Source of the DNA: XN24 sp964413755
GTDB lineage: Bacteria > Pseudomonadota > Gammaproteobacteria > Steroidobacterales > XN24
Direction of reading: 5' to 3'
DNA length: 22,082 bases
NCBI GenBank assembly: GCA_964413755.1
Contig: CAYPTW010000041.1
Coordinates: 1-22,082, forward strand
In this document: positions 1 through 8,281 of the stretch, one piece after another
How the letters are laid out: the number at the start of each line of letters is the position of its first letter
Position numbering within the stretch: the stretch's first letter is position 1
Program-made: the position numbers and the translations under genes
The notes under the pieces: generated by a model
What the model was told of the DNA's origin: nothing
The model's database searches: none
Seen by the model: only the letters and a program-made list of their open reading frames with translations

Positions 1-181
1 GAAACTCCACCTTGTCCATGGCGATGGTGACGAACTTGCGCGAGGCCTGGCGGCTCGCTTCCACGAAGGCCGCCTGGTCGATCAGCGAGAGGATGACGCC
101 GCCGAAGATGGAGCCGAGCGCATTGGTGTCCTTCGGCATCATCATCATGCGGATGGCCGGCTGCTGGCTCGGGGTTTTCAA
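1..181 (-). CDS. YciA-like acyl-CoA thioesterase (hotdog fold), N-terminal part, cut by window edge
   Basis: The gene runs off the left edge, so only the first 60 residues are visible. The translation contains MPKDTN followed by GSIFGGVILSLIDQAA, which matches the start of the YciA/BFIT-type hotdog acyl-CoA thioesterases (the family hydrolyses acyl-CoA to free acid and CoA). Asn20 of PKDTN and Asp35 of SLIDQ sit where the family keeps its conserved Asn and Asp. I chose a TTG start at 181 because AGGAG lies eight bases upstream and no ATG or GTG is in frame above it. The first ATG, codon 12 at 148, is the alternative. It begins 17 bases after the diguanylate cyclase stop codon, so it is probably the last visible gene of that minus-strand run. 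Its substrate cannot be judged from this fragment. Confidence 0.8.
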   Translation of the reverse strand, partial: MKTPSQQPAIRMMMMPKDTNALGSIFGGVILSLIDQAAFVEASRQASRKFVTIAMDKVEF

Positions 182-198
182 GTCCTTCTCTCCTGCAT

Positions 199-1203
199 TC
201 AGCGCCGCGACATTCTCGCCGCGGTGCGCTCCGCTGCAAAGTCCGGTGCGGGCGGCGGGACCAGCTGGGGCGCGGCGGTGCTGTTGCGGTTGCGACCGGC
301 GTGCTTGGCCTGGTACATCGCCCGGTCGGCCTGGTCGAGCAGTGCGTCCGCCGTGATGCCGGGCGTGCTGGCCGCGATGCCGGCGCTGAAGGTCACCTCG
401 AGGCCTTGCTTGGCCGTCTTGCCGCGAGGTCGCGATGCTCGGGCGATGTCTGCCAGGGCCTGGCGGATCCGCTCCACCACGGTCCGGGCGCCGCTCTCCT
501 CCGTGGCCGGCAGGACAACGATGAACTCGTCCCCGCCAATCCGGAAGGCGAGATCAGACTGGCGCAGGGCACCCGTGATGGCATGGGCCATGTCCTGCAA
601 CGCGCGATCGCCCGCGGCGTGCCCGAGGTTGTCATTGATCGGCTTGAGGAAATCCATGTCCAGCATGAGCAGGGTCAGCGGCTGGCCCTGGCGCTCCGCG
701 GCTGCCAGTTCCCGCGGCAGCATGCGCGCCAGTGCCTGGCGGTTGAGCAGCCCAGTGAGGGCGTCTTCGAAGGCCTGCTTCTGCAGGCACGCATGGGTCA
801 GGGCGTTGCGCAGGGGGTGCAGCAACAGCCCGGTGAGTTCATTCAGTTCATGGCGCTCGCGCGGCGCGAACGCCCGCTGGCGGTAGAATTCGAGCCGGCC
901 CAGCGCGGTGCCGTCGAGCTTCAGCCGTGCGGCGAAGGCATGCTTGCTCTTGGCGCCCCAGTTGCGGCCGTATTCAGGGTGATCGAAGGCGATGCCCTCG
1001 ACCCCGAACTGCTCGCCCAGCCGGCGCGCAAAGGTGTCCACCACGACTTCGGGTTCCAGCGAGCTCTGCAGTGCCTGCAGAAGTGCCAGGGACTCCGTGG
1101 GCGCTCGGTCGTTGTCCCCGGCGCGCGGCCCACGGGCGCTACGCAGCCTGCGCTCCGTATCCGGCGTCGAGTTCGCGTCCTTGGTGTTGGCAGGAGTCGG
1201 CAT
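199..1203 (-). CDS. Diguanylate cyclase with N-terminal GAF-like region
   Basis: The 334-residue product has a C-terminal GGDEF domain (roughly residues 145-300), which in this family condenses two GTP into cyclic di-GMP. The GGDEF signature is intact at residues 223-227, and the metal-binding Asp of the LDMDFLKPIND segment is at about 182. An RxxD motif (RQSD, 214-217) lies exactly five residues before GGDEF, as in the inhibitory c-di-GMP I-site, so product inhibition is expected. Residues 40-130 look like a degenerate GAF-type sensor domain. There is no transmembrane segment, so the protein should be cytosolic. I chose the ATG at 1203 because GGAAAG lies seven bases upstream. An in-frame ATG at 1239 would add 12 residues but has no clear ribosome site. 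It is downstream of an HDOD gene in the same direction and upstream of a thioesterase gene. Confidence 0.93.
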   Translation of the reverse strand: MPTPANTKDANSTPDTERRLRSARGPRAGDNDRAPTESLALLQALQSSLEPEVVVDTFARRLGEQFGVEGIAFDHPEYGRNWGAKSKHAFAARLKLDGTALGRLEFYRQRAFAPRERHELNELTGLLLHPLRNALTHACLQKQAFEDALTGLLNRQALARMLPRELAAAERQGQPLTLLMLDMDFLKPINDNLGHAAGDRALQDMAHAITGALRQSDLAFRIGGDEFIVVLPATEESGARTVVERIRQALADIARASRPRGKTAKQGLEVTFSAGIAASTPGITADALLDQADRAMYQAKHAGRNRNSTAAPQLVPPPAPDFAAERTAARMSRR

Positions 1204-1299
1204 CGTGTCGCTTTCCAAATAATCACTGCAAATAGACATGCGAGGATCATGCCAGTTGCAGGGATCTTAGTAACCTATTGTTTTTTCTTTGTATTATGG

Positions 1300-1327
1300 G
1301 CAGGCCGCGATACCGTCGCGGGCCTGC
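1300..1327. repeat. Inverted repeat in the HDOD to diguanylate cyclase gap
   Basis: Arms 1300-1310 and 1316-1327 pair over 11 bases with one bulged G around a 5-base loop. In the direction of the flanking minus-strand genes the hairpin is followed by an A-rich stretch, not by a T-run, so it does not look like an intrinsic terminator. A CATAAT hexamer (minus strand, 1298-1293) directly abuts it and could be a -10 element for the diguanylate cyclase, although no good -35 is visible. It could be an operator or an mRNA-stabilising hairpin. Confidence 0.4.
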
Positions 1328-1396
1328 GCCATGTTCCATCCGGAAAACTGTGAACTGGTTCTGCGGGTGTCGAAAAAATGGCGCGCCGGGCGCCGG

Positions 1397-2242
1397 TCAA
1401 TCCGTAAGGCCCAGGTCGATGCGTGTCGCCTCCTGGCTGGCCGCAATAGCCGCGATATCGCCCGCCTGCAGCTTGAGTGCCCGGCATGCACGCCACTGTG
1501 CCAGCTCCTCCACCTGTTCCGGGTCGGGCGCGGCGTCGAGTTCGCCCACCGCCAGCGCGATGCGCAGCACATAGGTGAGCGGCCCGCGCCGGATGTCGTC
1601 GTCCTCGGCCTGCAGTGCGACGGCCTCGACCGCGATCTCGGGCAAGCCCCAGGATTCGACGATGGCGTGACCCACCTGGGGATGCCAGTTGTTGACCAGC
1701 TCCATCAGGCTTTCCGGCGAGTCGAACAGCGCCGGATGCGCATCGGCCCGACTGAGCAGGTAAATCCGGCCGACGTTGTGGATCAGGCCTACGAGCATCG
1801 CCTCGTCCGGGTTGACCTGCTTGCTGCGTTCCGCCACCAGGTAGCTGGTCGCCGCAATGCGCAGGCCGAGCTCCCACTCCTGCTCCAGCAGCGCCTTGCT
1901 GCGGCCGAGGTTGACGTTCTGCTGCAGCTGGCGCATCGCGAAGCGCAAAGCCATTGCCTGGACCCTGTCCCCGCCGATGCGCGGGATGGCGACTTTCAGG
2001 TCGAGCGTTTCGCTGCCGGCGCGGCGGTAGGTCACCGAGTTGGCCATGTTCAGGACGGACCCGGCGAGGGCGGGCTCCTTCACCACGAGGCGCGCCAGGC
2101 GCGGCACGTCGAAGCCGTGCTGGGCCAGGTCGTTGCGGATCTTCACCACCACCCAGGGGAGCGACGGCAGTTCTAGATTGCCGGCGGACAATTCCGCGGC
2201 AAGGTTCTGCACAATGGCGAAAGCTTCTTCGTAACCGTTCAT
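1397..2242 (-). CDS. HDOD-domain signalling protein
   Basis: The 281-residue product is almost entirely an HDOD domain, a metal-free relative of HD phosphohydrolases found in bacterial signalling proteins. The opening LPSLPWVVVKI (25-35) and the LIHNVGRI segment (153-160) are family landmarks. In the latter, the HD pair is replaced by His-Asn, so hydrolase activity is unlikely. No output domain is fused to it. The ATG at 2242 shares one base with the menD stop codon (TAATG), so translation is probably coupled to menD. The longer open frame upstream is the menD gene read in another frame. The next gene in the same direction encodes a diguanylate cyclase, and HDOD proteins are known to work with c-di-GMP enzymes in several bacteria. 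A regulatory role for menaquinone synthesis is an inference from position only. Confidence 0.88.
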   Translation of the reverse strand: MNGYEEAFAIVQNLAAELSAGNLELPSLPWVVVKIRNDLAQHGFDVPRLARLVVKEPALAGSVLNMANSVTYRRAGSETLDLKVAIPRIGGDRVQAMALRFAMRQLQQNVNLGRSKALLEQEWELGLRIAATSYLVAERSKQVNPDEAMLVGLIHNVGRIYLLSRADAHPALFDSPESLMELVNNWHPQVGHAIVESWGLPEIAVEAVALQAEDDDIRRGPLTYVLRIALAVGELDAAPDPEQVEELAQWRACRALKLQAGDIAAIAASQEATRIDLGLTD

Positions 2243-3960
2243 TATTTCCCCCCCTGTTCGCGACGGGCCCGCGCCGTCGCCCACCAGGCCTGGCGTGCGG
2301 CGTGGCTTGCCTCGCGCTCCACCACGAGCTCCAGCAGCACGGGCTGCCCAGTGCCCAGCGCGGCTACTATAGCCGCTTCGAGCCCTGCGGCGGCCTCGTG
2401 CCGCGTGTATTGCAGCCCGAACAACGCGGCCGCGCGCTCCGGCTCGATACCGGGAGGCGTCAACCACAACTTCTCGAACTCCGGCAGGCCGGCCTGCGGC
2501 AACTGCCGGAAGATCGCGCCGCCGCCGTTATTCACCACCACCACCACGATGGGCAGCCCGGCGCACAGCGACAGCGCATTCAGGTCGTGGAACAGGGCGA
2601 GGTCCCCTAGCACCACCACACCGGCGCGGCCGGTCGCGGCGATTATGCCGGCCGCAGTGGACAGGTTGCCGTCGATGCCGCTGACGCCGCGATTGGCATA
2701 CAGCGGCAGCGGCGCCGCACGGTGCGGCAGGAAGCTGTCGAAGTCGCGCACCACCAGCGAATTGGCCACGAACACGGGTGTTGCGGCGGGCGCTGCCGCA
2801 GCAATGGCGCTCACCAGGGCGGCTTCAACCGGCCGCGCCGGCAACGCCGCCAGCGCCGCTTGCATGGCCGCCTCGCGCCGGTCGAGGGCATCCCAGGGTG
2901 TGGCCTTGAGGCCGGCGCGCGAGACTGCTGCGCTCAGCGCTGCAAGCGTGGCGGCGGGATCACCCAGCAGCACCGTGCGCGCCTGGCGCAACGGGTCGCG
3001 CCACGGCGGGTCCGGGGCCAGCAGGATGGTGTCCGCGCAGCGCGCTGCCCAGGCCTCGACGTGGCGTGACACGGGCGGGTGGCCGACGCGCAGCAACCAG
3101 TCAGGACACGGGGCGTCGGGCTCGCGCAGGAACGCGTCCGCGGCACACAGCACGCGCGCCCCGCCGGCATCGCCGGCGCGCAGGCCGGAGAGCGGGTCCG
3201 CGATCACGGCACAATCGAGTGCTGCGGCGAGGTTGATGATCGCGCCCGCTGCCGGATCACCGGGCGCCAGCCGGCCGGCGAGTATCGCGCCGCGGCGGCC
3301 GCCGAGGCGGGCGGCGGTGGTGGCCACCACGCGCAAGTCGGGTGCCGCCATGCGGGGCAGGTGGAAGGTGGCAGGGCCCGGCGACCAGGGCTGGCACTCG
3401 CCCGCATCGCTCGGCACGAGAGGTTCACGAAAGGCCGCATTGACGTGCACCGGGCCGGGTCGCGGCCACAGGCAGTGCGCTGCGGCGCGTCGGCCGAGGT
3501 CGCGCGCGTGTGCCGTGGATGCGTCGGGCGGCAACTCGAGTTGCGCACGCGCATGGCCGGCGAACAGCCGGCCCTGTTCCGTGGCCTGGTTGGCGCCGCA
3601 GTCCAGCAGCTCGGGCGGCCGGTCGGCGCTGACCAGCAACATCGGCTGGTCGTCCTCGCAAGCTTCGATTGCGGCCGGCAGCCAGTGGGCGGGCGCCGAT
3701 CCCGAGGTGGCGATCAGGATTGCCGGTTGCCCGGTGGCGCGCGCCAGGCCGAGGGCGAAGAAGCCGGCCGAGCGTTCGTCGACGACGACGTGCACGCGCA
3801 GGGCATCGCAGCGGGCGGCGGCGAGCGCCAGCGGCGTGGACCGCGACCCTGGCGAGACCACGACATGCCTGGCGCCGCTCTGTGCCAGGCCGTCCAGCAG
3901 TGCCACCGCGCGATGCCAGGCGGCGCTCCCCGGGTCCTGCGCGTGGCGCCCCTCAGCCAA
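2242..3960 (-). CDS. menD: 2-succinyl-5-enolpyruvyl-6-hydroxy-3-cyclohexene-1-carboxylate synthase (MenD)
   Basis: MenD is the thiamine-diphosphate enzyme that joins isochorismate and 2-oxoglutarate to make SEPHCHC, the first committed step of menaquinone synthesis. The 572-residue product is close to the usual length of about 556. SPGSRSTPL (36-44) and the DERSAGFFALG segment with catalytic Glu62 identify the N-terminal domain. The thiamine-binding motif begins GD at 452-453 and ends NN at 477-478, and NRGVSGIDG (423-431) is typical of MenD. I chose a TTG start at 3960, overlapping the menF stop by eight bases. The residues between it and the SPGSRS motif, including Trp15, align with other MenDs, and no ATG is available there. 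The stop codon is fused to the start of the HDOD gene. Confidence 0.95.
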   Translation of the reverse strand: MAEGRHAQDPGSAAWHRAVALLDGLAQSGARHVVVSPGSRSTPLALAAARCDALRVHVVVDERSAGFFALGLARATGQPAILIATSGSAPAHWLPAAIEACEDDQPMLLVSADRPPELLDCGANQATEQGRLFAGHARAQLELPPDASTAHARDLGRRAAAHCLWPRPGPVHVNAAFREPLVPSDAGECQPWSPGPATFHLPRMAAPDLRVVATTAARLGGRRGAILAGRLAPGDPAAGAIINLAAALDCAVIADPLSGLRAGDAGGARVLCAADAFLREPDAPCPDWLLRVGHPPVSRHVEAWAARCADTILLAPDPPWRDPLRQARTVLLGDPAATLAALSAAVSRAGLKATPWDALDRREAAMQAALAALPARPVEAALVSAIAAAAPAATPVFVANSLVVRDFDSFLPHRAAPLPLYANRGVSGIDGNLSTAAGIIAATGRAGVVVLGDLALFHDLNALSLCAGLPIVVVVVNNGGGAIFRQLPQAGLPEFEKLWLTPPGIEPERAAALFGLQYTRHEAAAGLEAAIVAALGTGQPVLLELVVEREASHAARQAWWATARARREQGGK

Positions 3961-5344
3961 CCCCGAGGGCCTCGAGCATGGGCTGGAGCTTCCAGCCGGT
4001 CTCGAGCAGCTCCTGCCCGGGATCCGAGCCGGCCACGATCCCTGCGCCGGCGTAGAGCGTGGCCGCTTGCCCGGCGAGCAGCGCACACCGCAGTGCCACC
4101 CAGACGTCGCCGCCGGCATCGTCCAGCCAGCCGACGCCACCCGTATACCAGCCGCGGTCAGCCTCGCCGTGATGCTCGAGCCAGTCGAGCGCCGCGGCGC
4201 GCGGCGCGCCGCCGACGGCCGGCGTGGGGTGCATGCGCTCCACCAGCTCGAACACGCCGACGTCGGGGCGTACCCGGCCGTGCACATGGCTGGCGAGGTG
4301 CTGCACATTGGACAGCCGCAACAGTTCCGGGCCGTGCGAGGCCATCACCGCCGTGCACAGCGGCTCCAGCGCTGCCAGGATCTCGCGCACTACGACCTCG
4401 TGCTCTGCGCGCTCCTTGGGATCGCCGAGCAGGCGGCCGCCGAGCTGCTGGTCGGCGTCGTCGCAGGTGGCGCGTGGCGCCGAGCCGGCCAGGGCGTCGG
4501 CCACCACCAGCCCGTGCTCCAGGCTCAGCAGGCGCTCCGGTGAAGCGCCGACGAGACTTGCGCCGGCGCGATGCACGGCGAAAACGGCCGCCTCCGGATA
4601 GCGCGTGGCGAGCCGCTCCAGTACGCGGTTGAGTTCCGGCGTTGCGCCCAGCGGCAGCTCGACGCGCCGCGTCAGCACCAGTTTCTCCAGCGGCAGGCGC
4701 TCGATGGCGGCCAGGGCTTCGCGCACGCGCCCCGCCCAGGCCGGGTCCGCAGGTTGCAACTGGCCGGCGTCCGGCGCCTGCGGCGCGGCGTTGGTCGCGG
4801 GCGTCCCGGACCACGCCGCCGCGGCCAGCTGCCGCGCAGCTTCCACCCACTCGGCAAGCAGCTGCTCGTGGCCGGTGTCGGCGGCGCCGTTGAAATGCAT
4901 GAGGGTCGACGTGCCGCGTCGTTCGACCACGACGCGCGGCACGTATAGCAGGGCATTGGGCAGCGGCGCCCCCGATGCGTCGGGGCTGAAGGCGAAACCG
5001 AGGAAGCCCGCGCGGCTGCTGCGCGCGCCCCGCACGCTGATCGCCCGCCACTCCGCCTGCAGGCCGCGATAAGCGGCAGCCAGTGCGGCGAAACGGTCCG
5101 CGCCCGCGGCTTGCCGCTCCCAGGCGATGCCGGCCCCGGCGCAATAGCGCTGCTCGGCCGGCCGGCCCCACCACACGGCGGGGACGCCGGCAGGCATGCC
5201 GGGGCTGCCGGGGAAGTCGCGCACCGGCAAAGACATGCTGAAGAAGCCGGTGGCAGGCGCGTCCGCAAGGGCTTGCCCGAGCTGCTCGCGCAGCTCGTCG
5301 ACGAATGCCGGTTGCGGGTGTGACTCGAGCGGGTTGGAATCCAC
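3953..5344 (-). CDS. menF: Isochorismate synthase (MenF/EntC family)
   Basis: The enzyme isomerises chorismate to isochorismate using magnesium, the entry step to menaquinone. The 463-residue protein carries the chorismate-binding fold in its C-terminal two thirds. KLVLTRRVEL has Lys221 (equivalent to the MenF water-activating Lys). GASPERL has Glu270, HPTPAVGG is at 372-379, and AGAGIVAGSDP is followed by ELLET, which supplies the metal-binding glutamates. The C-terminus after AGAGIV resembles EntC, but its position directly upstream of menD makes menaquinone the likely pathway. The start is GTG at 5344 without a visible ribosome site. The first ATG (codon 37) would cut into conserved sequence. 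It is the first gene of the leftward men block and is divergent from menB. Confidence 0.94.
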   Translation of the reverse strand: MDSNPLESHPQPAFVDELREQLGQALADAPATGFFSMSLPVRDFPGSPGMPAGVPAVWWGRPAEQRYCAGAGIAWERQAAGADRFAALAAAYRGLQAEWRAISVRGARSSRAGFLGFAFSPDASGAPLPNALLYVPRVVVERRGTSTLMHFNGAADTGHEQLLAEWVEAARQLAAAAWSGTPATNAAPQAPDAGQLQPADPAWAGRVREALAAIERLPLEKLVLTRRVELPLGATPELNRVLERLATRYPEAAVFAVHRAGASLVGASPERLLSLEHGLVVADALAGSAPRATCDDADQQLGGRLLGDPKERAEHEVVVREILAALEPLCTAVMASHGPELLRLSNVQHLASHVHGRVRPDVGVFELVERMHPTPAVGGAPRAAALDWLEHHGEADRGWYTGGVGWLDDAGGDVWVALRCALLAGQAATLYAGAGIVAGSDPGQELLETGWKLQPMLEALGVG

Positions 5345-5430
5345 GGTTCAGGCGGCCATACCAAACCGCGAAAGTGTATCACGCACGCCGGCGTGTCCCG
5401 GCAGCCCCGGCGCCCGGCGGCAGCTGCCGG

Positions 5431-5458
5431 TGGACGGACTCCCGGCCCCAAGTACAAT
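5431..5458 (+). promoter_or_regulatory. Candidate sigma-70-type promoter for menB-menA-menC
   Basis: TGGACG (5431-5436, four of six matches to TTGACA) and TACAAT (5453-5458, five of six matches to TATAAT) are 16 bases apart and would start transcription about 25 bases before the menB ATG. The stretch 5345-5489 is the only space between the divergent menF and menB genes and must hold the signals for both. I see no comparably good promoter for menF on the other strand. Confidence 0.45.
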
Positions 5459-5489
5459 GTGGCATTTTCGCCCAGCAGCCGGTGTGCAA

Positions 5490-6311
<822 letters not shown>

Positions 6312-6315
6312 ACGC

Positions 6316-7227
6316 GTGGTAACGAGCACCCCGCAGCGGCTCTGGCAGCACTGGCTCGGCGCCAGCCGGCCGCGCACGCTGTGGGTGGCCGTGGTGCCGG
6401 TGCTGGTCGGGACCGCACTGGCGGCCGAGGACACGGGTCGCATGTCCTGGGCCGTGTTCGCGGTCACTATGCTGGCCGCGCTGCTGATCCAGGTCGGCAC
6501 CAACCTGCACAACGACGTCGCCGACTACGAGCGTGGCGCGGACGATCCGGGCACGCGGCTGGGGCCGCGACGCGCCACGGCGGAGGGTTGGCTGAGCCCC
6601 GTCGCGGTGAAGCGTGCCGCGGTGCTGGCATTCAGTGCGGCGGGCCTGCTCGGCCTGTGGCTGGCCTGGGTCGGCGGCTGGCCGATCCTTGCCATCGGCA
6701 TCGCCTCGATCATCTGTGCCTGGGGCTACAGCGGCGGCGCGCGGCCGATCGCGTATTCCGCCCTCGGCGAGGTGTTCGTGTGGCTGTTCTTCGGCCTGGC
6801 CGCGGTCGCCGGGAGCTATTTCCTGCAGGCCGGGCGCTTCGACGTCACGGCGCTGCTGGCCGGCGGCCTGCTCGGCATGCCGGCCGCGGCGGTGCTGGTG
6901 GTGAACAATTACCGCGACCGCGACAACGACCGGCAAGCCGGGCGACGGACCTTCGCCGTGGTGTTCGGGCCCGGCGTGAGCCGGGTGGAGTACGGCCTGC
7001 TGATGCTGCTGCCCTTCACCGTGCTGCCGCTGCTGGCCCTCGACGGCGGCCGCGGCTGGTTGTGGCCGCTGCTGGCGCTGCCGTGGGCGATCCTGCTGGT
7101 GCGGCGTTTTCTCATGGAACCGGTGGGGCCCCGCTTCAACGCCCTGCTCGGCGACACCGCACGCCTGCAGTTCGTGTACGGACTGCTCCTGTGTCTCGGC
7201 ATCTACGTCGGCGGGCTCCGTGGCTGA
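6316..7227 (+). CDS. menA: 1,4-dihydroxy-2-naphthoate polyprenyltransferase (MenA)
   Basis: MenA is an integral membrane prenyltransferase of the UbiA superfamily. It attaches the isoprenoid tail to DHNA with loss of CO2, giving demethylmenaquinone. The 303-residue protein shows several hydrophobic membrane segments and both Asp-rich diphosphate-binding motifs: NDVADYERGADD beginning at 66 and NNYRDRDNDRQAG beginning at 197. The second form is characteristic of MenA rather than UbiA. The start is GTG at 6316, four bases after the menB stop, and the end overlaps the menC start by eight bases, so menB, menA and menC form one operon. Confidence 0.95.
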   Translation: MVTSTPQRLWQHWLGASRPRTLWVAVVPVLVGTALAAEDTGRMSWAVFAVTMLAALLIQVGTNLHNDVADYERGADDPGTRLGPRRATAEGWLSPVAVKRAAVLAFSAAGLLGLWLAWVGGWPILAIGIASIICAWGYSGGARPIAYSALGEVFVWLFFGLAAVAGSYFLQAGRFDVTALLAGGLLGMPAAAVLVVNNYRDRDNDRQAGRRTFAVVFGPGVSRVEYGLLMLLPFTVLPLLALDGGRGWLWPLLALPWAILLVRRFLMEPVGPRFNALLGDTARLQFVYGLLLCLGIYVGGLRG

Positions 7228-8281
7228 GGCCGGCGCCGGGCGCAGCATCGCGCAGGTGGAGCTGCATCCCTATGCAATCCCCTTGTCGCGGCCGTGGAAG
7301 TGCGCCCGTGGCGATACCGTGTTGCGGCGTGGCTGGCTGGTGCGTATCGAAGACAGCGAGGGCGCGCACGGCTGGGGTGAGAGCGCCGGGCTGCCTGGCG
7401 CCGGTACCGAAACGGCGGAGCTGGCCGAGGCCGCGTTGCGCCGGGCCATCACGGAACTGCCGGGCCTGTCCCCGGCCGAGGCGCGCACGCGCCTGCCCGG
7501 GCGCGAGCGTCCGGCGGCGCGCTGCGGACTGGAGTGCGCCCTGCTGGACCTGGAGGCACGGCGCGCCGGCGTGCCCCTGTTCCGCCAGCTGCGGCCGGAC
7601 GCGGTCGGCGAGGTGCGCGTGAATGCCTTCGTGGGCGCCGTCGACGAGCACCTGGGAGCACGACTGGCGGAGGCGCGCCGCCGGGGCTTCGAGGTGGCCA
7701 AGCTGAAACTGGCCACCGCGCCGCTGGAAGAAGAATTGCCGTTGTTTTTCCGCGCCATGGAGTCTCTGCCCGCGGGATTGCAGCTGCGCCTCGACGTCAA
7801 CCGCGGCTGGACCACGGCGGAAGCCGAGCGCGTCCTGCCGCGTTTCGCCGGCCTGCCGATCGAGGGCCTGGAGGAGCCGGCAGCGGACGCCGACGCCAAA
7901 GACCTTGCGCGCCTGCAGGGCATGGTGGACTTCTCCATCGCCCTCGACGAGTCGCTGGCATCGTGGCCGGAGGAGACCGCGCTGCCCGTGCGCCGCCAGG
8001 TGCTCAAGCCCATGGTGGTGGGCGGTCCTTCGCGCGTGTTGGCCCTGGCGCTGCGCCCGCTCACGGAAAGCATTGTCACGGCGAGCGTGGATACGGCGGT
8101 CGGCTTGTGGTTGTCGGCGCATCTCGGCGCCGTGCTCGGCAACGGCCTGGCACACGGCCTCGACACGGCCAGCTGGCTGAGCAGGCTGCTCGGCCCCGCG
8201 CCGCAACCCGGCGGGGTGCTGCAGCTAACCGAGCGTCCCGGCCTCGGCTTCGAGCCCGAGCTCGGCGAGCTCACGTCGTAG
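7220..8281 (+). CDS. menC: o-succinylbenzoate synthase (MenC)
   Basis: MenC belongs to the enolase superfamily and dehydrates SHCHC to o-succinylbenzoate. In the 353-residue product the catalytic residues are all visible: the KLK pair Lys161 and Lys163 on the second strand, the metal ligands Asp192 (LDVN), Glu219 (EEP) and Asp243 (ALDES), and the opposing Lys263 in VLKPMVVGG. The start is GTG at 7220, eight bases inside menA, which suggests coupled translation. The last 57 bases are also coding for menE on the other strand, an unusual convergent overlap. Confidence 0.94.
   Translation: MAEAGAGRSIAQVELHPYAIPLSRPWKCARGDTVLRRGWLVRIEDSEGAHGWGESAGLPGAGTETAELAEAALRRAITELPGLSPAEARTRLPGRERPAARCGLECALLDLEARRAGVPLFRQLRPDAVGEVRVNAFVGAVDEHLGARLAEARRRGFEVAKLKLATAPLEEELPLFFRAMESLPAGLQLRLDVNRGWTTAEAERVLPRFAGLPIEGLEEPAADADAKDLARLQGMVDFSIALDESLASWPEETALPVRRQVLKPMVVGGPSRVLALALRPLTESIVTASVDTAVGLWLSAHLGAVLGNGLAHGLDTASWLSRLLGPAPQPGGVLQLTERPGLGFEPELGELTS

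Noticed and set aside
224..1353. Long plus-strand open frames opposite the cyclase gene
   Set aside because: They are antisense to a well-supported GGDEF gene, have Arg/Gly-rich composition and no recognisable domain. In GC-rich DNA such frames are expected.
2521..2560. Trinucleotide repeat (CAC)n
   Set aside because: It encodes the Val-rich strand before the thiamine-binding NN in MenD and is explained by codon use there.
2351..4632. Very long plus-strand open frames (up to 730 codons) opposite menD and menF
   Set aside because: Strong family motifs on the minus strand account for the region. The plus frames are low-complexity Ala/Arg/Ser shadows.
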